This document shows, piece by piece, positions 61,473 to 64,000 of a DNA stretch of 64,000 bases. The position numbers and the translations under genes are program-made. The notes under the pieces were generated by a model. The model saw only the letters and a program-made list of their open reading frames with translations, did no database searches and had not been told where the DNA came from. How positions within the stretch are numbered: the first letter of the stretch is position 1; each line of letters opens with the position of its first letter. The DNA is taken from the NCBI GenBank assembly GCA_963977005.1, contig CAXBMQ010000004.1, positions 124,001 through 188,000 on the forward strand, read 5' to 3'. Source of the stretch: CAXBCP01 sp963977005 (GTDB taxonomy: Bacteria > Pseudomonadota > Alphaproteobacteria > MPNO01 > UBA830).

Positions 61473-62897
61473 ATGACGAACGAAATTACCGCCGATATTT
61501 GCGTTATCGGCGGCGGCTCCGGCGGTTTGTCCGTTGCCGCCGGCGCTTCCCAGATGGGGGCCGACGTGGTTCTGCTGGAAAGCGGCAAGATGGGCGGTGA
61601 CTGCCTGAACTACGGTTGCGTGCCGTCAAAGGCGATGATCGCGGCAGCCCACGCGGCCCACGCGGTGCGCAGTGCTAGCCGGTTCGGGATTGTCGCAGCG
61701 GAACCGGCGGTCGACTTCGAAAAGGTTCACGATCACGTCCACGGTGTTATCGGCGCCATTGCGCCGCACGATTCCGTCGAACGGTTCGAGGGGATGGGCG
61801 TCCGCGTTATCCAGGAGCATGGCAAATTCGTCGGCGCCAACAGGGTACAGGCCGGCGATACCGTCATCACGGCGAAGCGCATTGTGATATCGACAGGTTC
61901 GCGTGCCGGCGTGCCGCCTATCCCGGGGCTGGAGAATGTACCTTTTCTGACCAACGAGACCGTCTTCGATAAAACGACCGCGCCCGAACACTTGATCGTG
62001 ATCGGCGGCGGGCCTATCGGCAGCGAGCTTGCCCAGGCGCACCGGCGACTCGGCTGCCGGGTGACGATCCTCGAGATGTTTTCGGTACTGGGCAAGGACG
62101 ATCCCGAGCTTGCCGAGGTCGTAAAGAACCGGATGAAGTCCGAGGGCGTCGTGATGCGCGAGGGTGTTGAAATCATTCGGGTCGAGCGTACCGATACAGG
62201 TATCGTTGTGATTGTCGGGGAGGACGGCAGGGAGGAACGGATCGAAGGATCGGACCTGCTGGTATCCGCCGGGCGTGTGCCCAACCTCGAGGAGCTCGAC
62301 CTCGAGGCCGCCGGTATCGATTACGACAAGCGCGGCGTTACGGTGGATGCCCGTCTGCGGACGACCAACAAGAAGGTTTTCGCCATTGGCGATGCCGCCG
62401 GCGGATTCCAGTTTACCCACGTGGCCGGGTATCACGCGGGAATCGTGATCCGGAATGCGCTGTTCCGGCTGCCGGCAAAGGTCGATTATTCGGCACTGCC
62501 CTGGGTTACCTATACCGACCCCGAACTGGCCCATGTCGGCATGACCGAGGACCAGGCCCGGGAAAAATACGGCGATATACGCGTGCTGCGGCATTCGTTT
62601 GCCGAGAACGATCGCGCCCAGGCCGAGCGCGAAACCGATGGTATGGCCAAGATCGTTACAACGGCCAGGGGAAAGATCGTCGGCGCGTCGATTGTCGGTC
62701 CTCATGCCGGCGAATTGCTCCAGAGCTGGATTCTGCCGATCCAGAAGAAGATGAAAATCGGGGCCGTGGCGGGGCTTATTATTCCCTATCCGACCCTGGG
62801 CGAGGTGAACAAGCGTGCGGCCGGCAGCTATTACACGCCCAAGCTTTTCAGCGAGAAAACCAAGAAGATCGTCCGGTTCCTGCTCAAACTGGGTTGA
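61473..62897 (+). CDS. Class I pyridine nucleotide-disulfide oxidoreductase (mercuric-reductase/Lpd-like)
   Basis: Flavoprotein of 474 aa. FAD-binding GGGSGGLSVA is near residue 14, and the redox disulfide is in GGDCLNYGCVPSK. The NAD(P)-binding motif is GGGPIGSELAQ. The central AIGDAAGG and a C-terminal dimer domain complete the family. It could act as a mercuric reductase-like or dihydrolipoyl dehydrogenase-like enzyme; no mer genes or 2-oxoacid complex genes are adjacent. ATG 61473 follows AAAGG. Its partner is probably the TVP38-type membrane protein. Confidence 0.85.
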   Translation: MTNEITADICVIGGGSGGLSVAAGASQMGADVVLLESGKMGGDCLNYGCVPSKAMIAAAHAAHAVRSASRFGIVAAEPAVDFEKVHDHVHGVIGAIAPHDSVERFEGMGVRVIQEHGKFVGANRVQAGDTVITAKRIVISTGSRAGVPPIPGLENVPFLTNETVFDKTTAPEHLIVIGGGPIGSELAQAHRRLGCRVTILEMFSVLGKDDPELAEVVKNRMKSEGVVMREGVEIIRVERTDTGIVVIVGEDGREERIEGSDLLVSAGRVPNLEELDLEAAGIDYDKRGVTVDARLRTTNKKVFAIGDAAGGFQFTHVAGYHAGIVIRNALFRLPAKVDYSALPWVTYTDPELAHVGMTEDQAREKYGDIRVLRHSFAENDRAQAERETDGMAKIVTTARGKIVGASIVGPHAGELLQSWILPIQKKMKIGAVAGLIIPYPTLGEVNKRAAGSYYTPKLFSEKTKKIVRFLLKLG

Positions 62898-63070
62898 GGC
62901 ACAGCCGCGCTTTCGGCCTTTTCGCGCTGCCGGAACGCCGCGCTCACGACTAGTTGAGAACAGGTGAGCATAGTGTGCGTTGTCTGGCGTCAGGAATCCC
63001 CATCTAATCTTCGGGACGGCGGAATTCCTCCGCAGTCCCAGATTTCCGCATCGTCATTGGGAGAGAATCC

Positions 63071-63316
63071 ATGATCAAGAAGACCATCACGACCCTCAGC
63101 GTTGTCGCCCTCGCCGCCGGCACTGCCGCCCTTCCCGCGGCCGCCGCCGGCATTTCCAGCGATACGCCGGTCCAGATCGCTGCCTGCGGTCCGTGCAAGG
63201 CGAAGAACCCGTGTGCCGCCAAAAACCCGTGCGCCGCGAAGAACCCCTGCGCGGCGAAGAATCCCTGCAAGGCAAAAAATCCCTGCAATCCCTGCGGTGC
63301 AAAAAAGAAAATGTAA
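63071..63316 (+). CDS. Secreted cysteine-rich hexapeptide-repeat protein
   Basis: An 81-aa exported protein. The Sec signal peptide is MIKKTITTLSVVALAAG, ending near AAAAG. The mature part has eight cysteines (39, 42, 48, 54, 60, 66, 72, 75) and five CxAKNP hexads from residue 42 to 71, giving regular Cys spacing. The C-terminus is lysine-rich (GAKKKM). It could bind soft metals or form disulfide-linked structures; similar small Cys-rich exported proteins are sometimes metal-chelating, but this is inference. No maturase gene is adjacent. It has a terminator immediately downstream. Confidence 0.75.
   Translation: MIKKTITTLSVVALAAGTAALPAAAAGISSDTPVQIAACGPCKAKNPCAAKNPCAAKNPCAAKNPCKAKNPCNPCGAKKKM
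63194..63283 (+). repeat. Five in-frame 18-bp repeats encoding CxAKNP
   Basis: Five 18-bp units lie end to end. They encode the same hexapeptide but differ at synonymous positions (e.g. TGT/TGC, GCC/GCG, AAC/AAT), so the peptide, not the DNA, is conserved. Confidence 0.85.
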
Positions 63317-63350
63317 GATCGTTTCCCTAACGCTGTTACGACATTATCGA

Positions 63351-63380
63351 CGCCCTCCCTCCGGGGAGGGCGTTTTCTTT
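63351..63380 (+). terminator. Rho-independent terminator after the Cys-repeat gene
   Basis: Eight-base arms CGCCCTCC (63351-63358) and GGAGGGCG (63365-63372) enclose a six-nt loop, with TTTTCTTTT following at 63373. It ends the transcript of the Cys-repeat gene and separates it from the kinase gene. Confidence 0.88.
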
Positions 63381-63452
63381 TGTAAAAGGAGGCAGAGCAC
63401 CGCTGCATCATGGACGTAGAGCCTGCCCGGGAGCTTCGCTATAGTCCGACCC

Positions 63453-64000
63453 ATGGACGAAAAACCCAAACGCCTGCCGATGCTCCTGACAGGGCTGTCC
63501 GCGCGGCTGCTTTTGCTCACGGTTTTCTTCGTGATGCTGAGCGAGGTTTTTATCTATGCCCCGTCCATCGCCCGCTATCGCATCACCTATATGGAGGAAC
63601 GCATCGCGGCGGCCCATCTGGCGAGTCTCGCGCTCGAAGCGCCGACCGACAACCGGGTCAGCAGCGAATTGCTGGAAGAGTTGCTCAAAAGCGCGAAATC
63701 CTACGGCATCGTCCTGCGCAGACCCGATTCCAGGGCATTGATGCTGAGCCGCAATATGCCGCCGAAGGTACATGCGACCTACGATACCCGCGACAAGGAA
63801 TTCTTCGCGCTGATCGGCGAAGCGCTGTCAGTGATGTGGAGCCATGAGCGCCGCATGATCCGCATTGTCGGGCCGTCGCCGACAGGCCCGGATGTGATCG
63901 TCGAGACCGTCATCAACGAGTGGGTCCTGCGTGACATGATGCTCGATTATTCCGGCAGGATTCTTTTTCTCTCCATCGTGATTTCGCTGATGACGGCAAC
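63453..64000 (+). CDS. Sensor histidine kinase, N-terminal part (runs off window)
   Basis: The first 182 codons of a membrane sensor protein. A helix at residues about 18-40 (RLLLLTVFFVMLSEVFIYAPS) is followed by a periplasmic segment with EERIAAAHLASLALEAP and an acidic/basic region. A second helix begins near residue 168 (ILFLSIVISLMTAT) at the window end. HAMP and kinase domains would lie beyond 64000. The signal it senses is unknown. ATG 63453 gives MDEKPKRLPM. Confidence 0.8.
   Translation, partial: MDEKPKRLPMLLTGLSARLLLLTVFFVMLSEVFIYAPSIARYRITYMEERIAAAHLASLALEAPTDNRVSSELLEELLKSAKSYGIVLRRPDSRALMLSRNMPPKVHATYDTRDKEFFALIGEALSVMWSHERRMIRIVGPSPTGPDVIVETVINEWVLRDMMLDYSGRILFLSIVISLMTA

Noticed and set aside
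63194..63283. Short tandem 18-bp units as a CRISPR array
   Set aside because: The units have no spacers, stay in one reading frame and vary only at synonymous sites, so they are coding repeats.

Overview
The window is a 64 kb piece of a high-GC Gram-negative chromosome. Gene content and order point to a free-living alphaproteobacterium, most likely Rhodospirillales-like. The evidence for this is the rpmH-rnpA-yidD-yidC-engB-argB string, dapD/dapE beside a HAD nucleotidase, def-fmt-truA, and IalB-like, DUF2336, NnrU and SorC-type genes. This placement is inference from gene content, not from a phylogenetic marker. I see no rRNA, CRISPR array, integrase, transposase or phage block, and one tRNA gene, tRNA-Ala(CGC).

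Layout. 0.2-8.8 kb: a small phosphatase, a uracil-DNA glycosylase relative, six EamA/DMT transporters (two rightward, four leftward), a zincin, pterin dehydratase, an SDR and an AhpD-like protein. 8.9-24.2 kb: an RND efflux pair whose adaptor carries an EF-hand pair, a sirtuin, two methyltransferases, an IalB-like protein, an MFS transporter, two more EamA proteins, rlmN, argG, nnrU-like, folD and yggT. 24.4-27.9 kb: tRNA-Ala and a histidine-rich metal module (secreted His-rich protein, HupE/UreJ-like permease, membrane-anchored protein, MFS with a His-rich tail). 28.3-39.7 kb: a catabolic island with a SorC-type regulator, a palindromic putative operator, a split TPP decarboxylase, an orphan Bug-type binding protein, GST, FAH hydrolase, cupin, alpha/beta hydrolase, Rieske oxygenase, SDR and an FAD-linked oxidase. 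39.7-45.6 kb: a K+ channel-like protein, MarR with a perfect palindromic operator, a peroxiredoxin with an in-frame TGA, a tiny zinc ribbon, a GlcG-like protein, an MFS transporter and rmuC. 45.7-51.3 kb: def-fmt-truA, dapD-dapE and a nucleotidase. 51.4-55.9 kb: an EAL, GGDEF and DUF2336 operon. 55.9-60.4 kb: the rpmH-to-argB housekeeping string. 60.6-64 kb: a TVP38-type membrane protein with a flavoprotein disulfide reductase, a secreted Cys hexapeptide-repeat protein, and the start of a sensor kinase that runs off the window.

The most interesting signal is at 41341-41793. A BCP/PrxQ-type peroxiredoxin reads straight through an in-frame TGA that sits exactly where the peroxidatic cysteine belongs, and a bacterial-SECIS-like hairpin follows at once. 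It is very likely a selenoprotein that standard gene callers would truncate or miss. Other points are the EF-hand/RND adaptor fusion, dapE with no ATG/GTG/TTG start, the nested palindrome at the catabolic island, the Cys-repeat protein, and eight EamA paralogues in 22 kb.

All calls come from reading the sequence; no database search was run. Start codons were chosen by family length, Shine-Dalgarno position and neighbour overlap, and alternatives are given where they matter.
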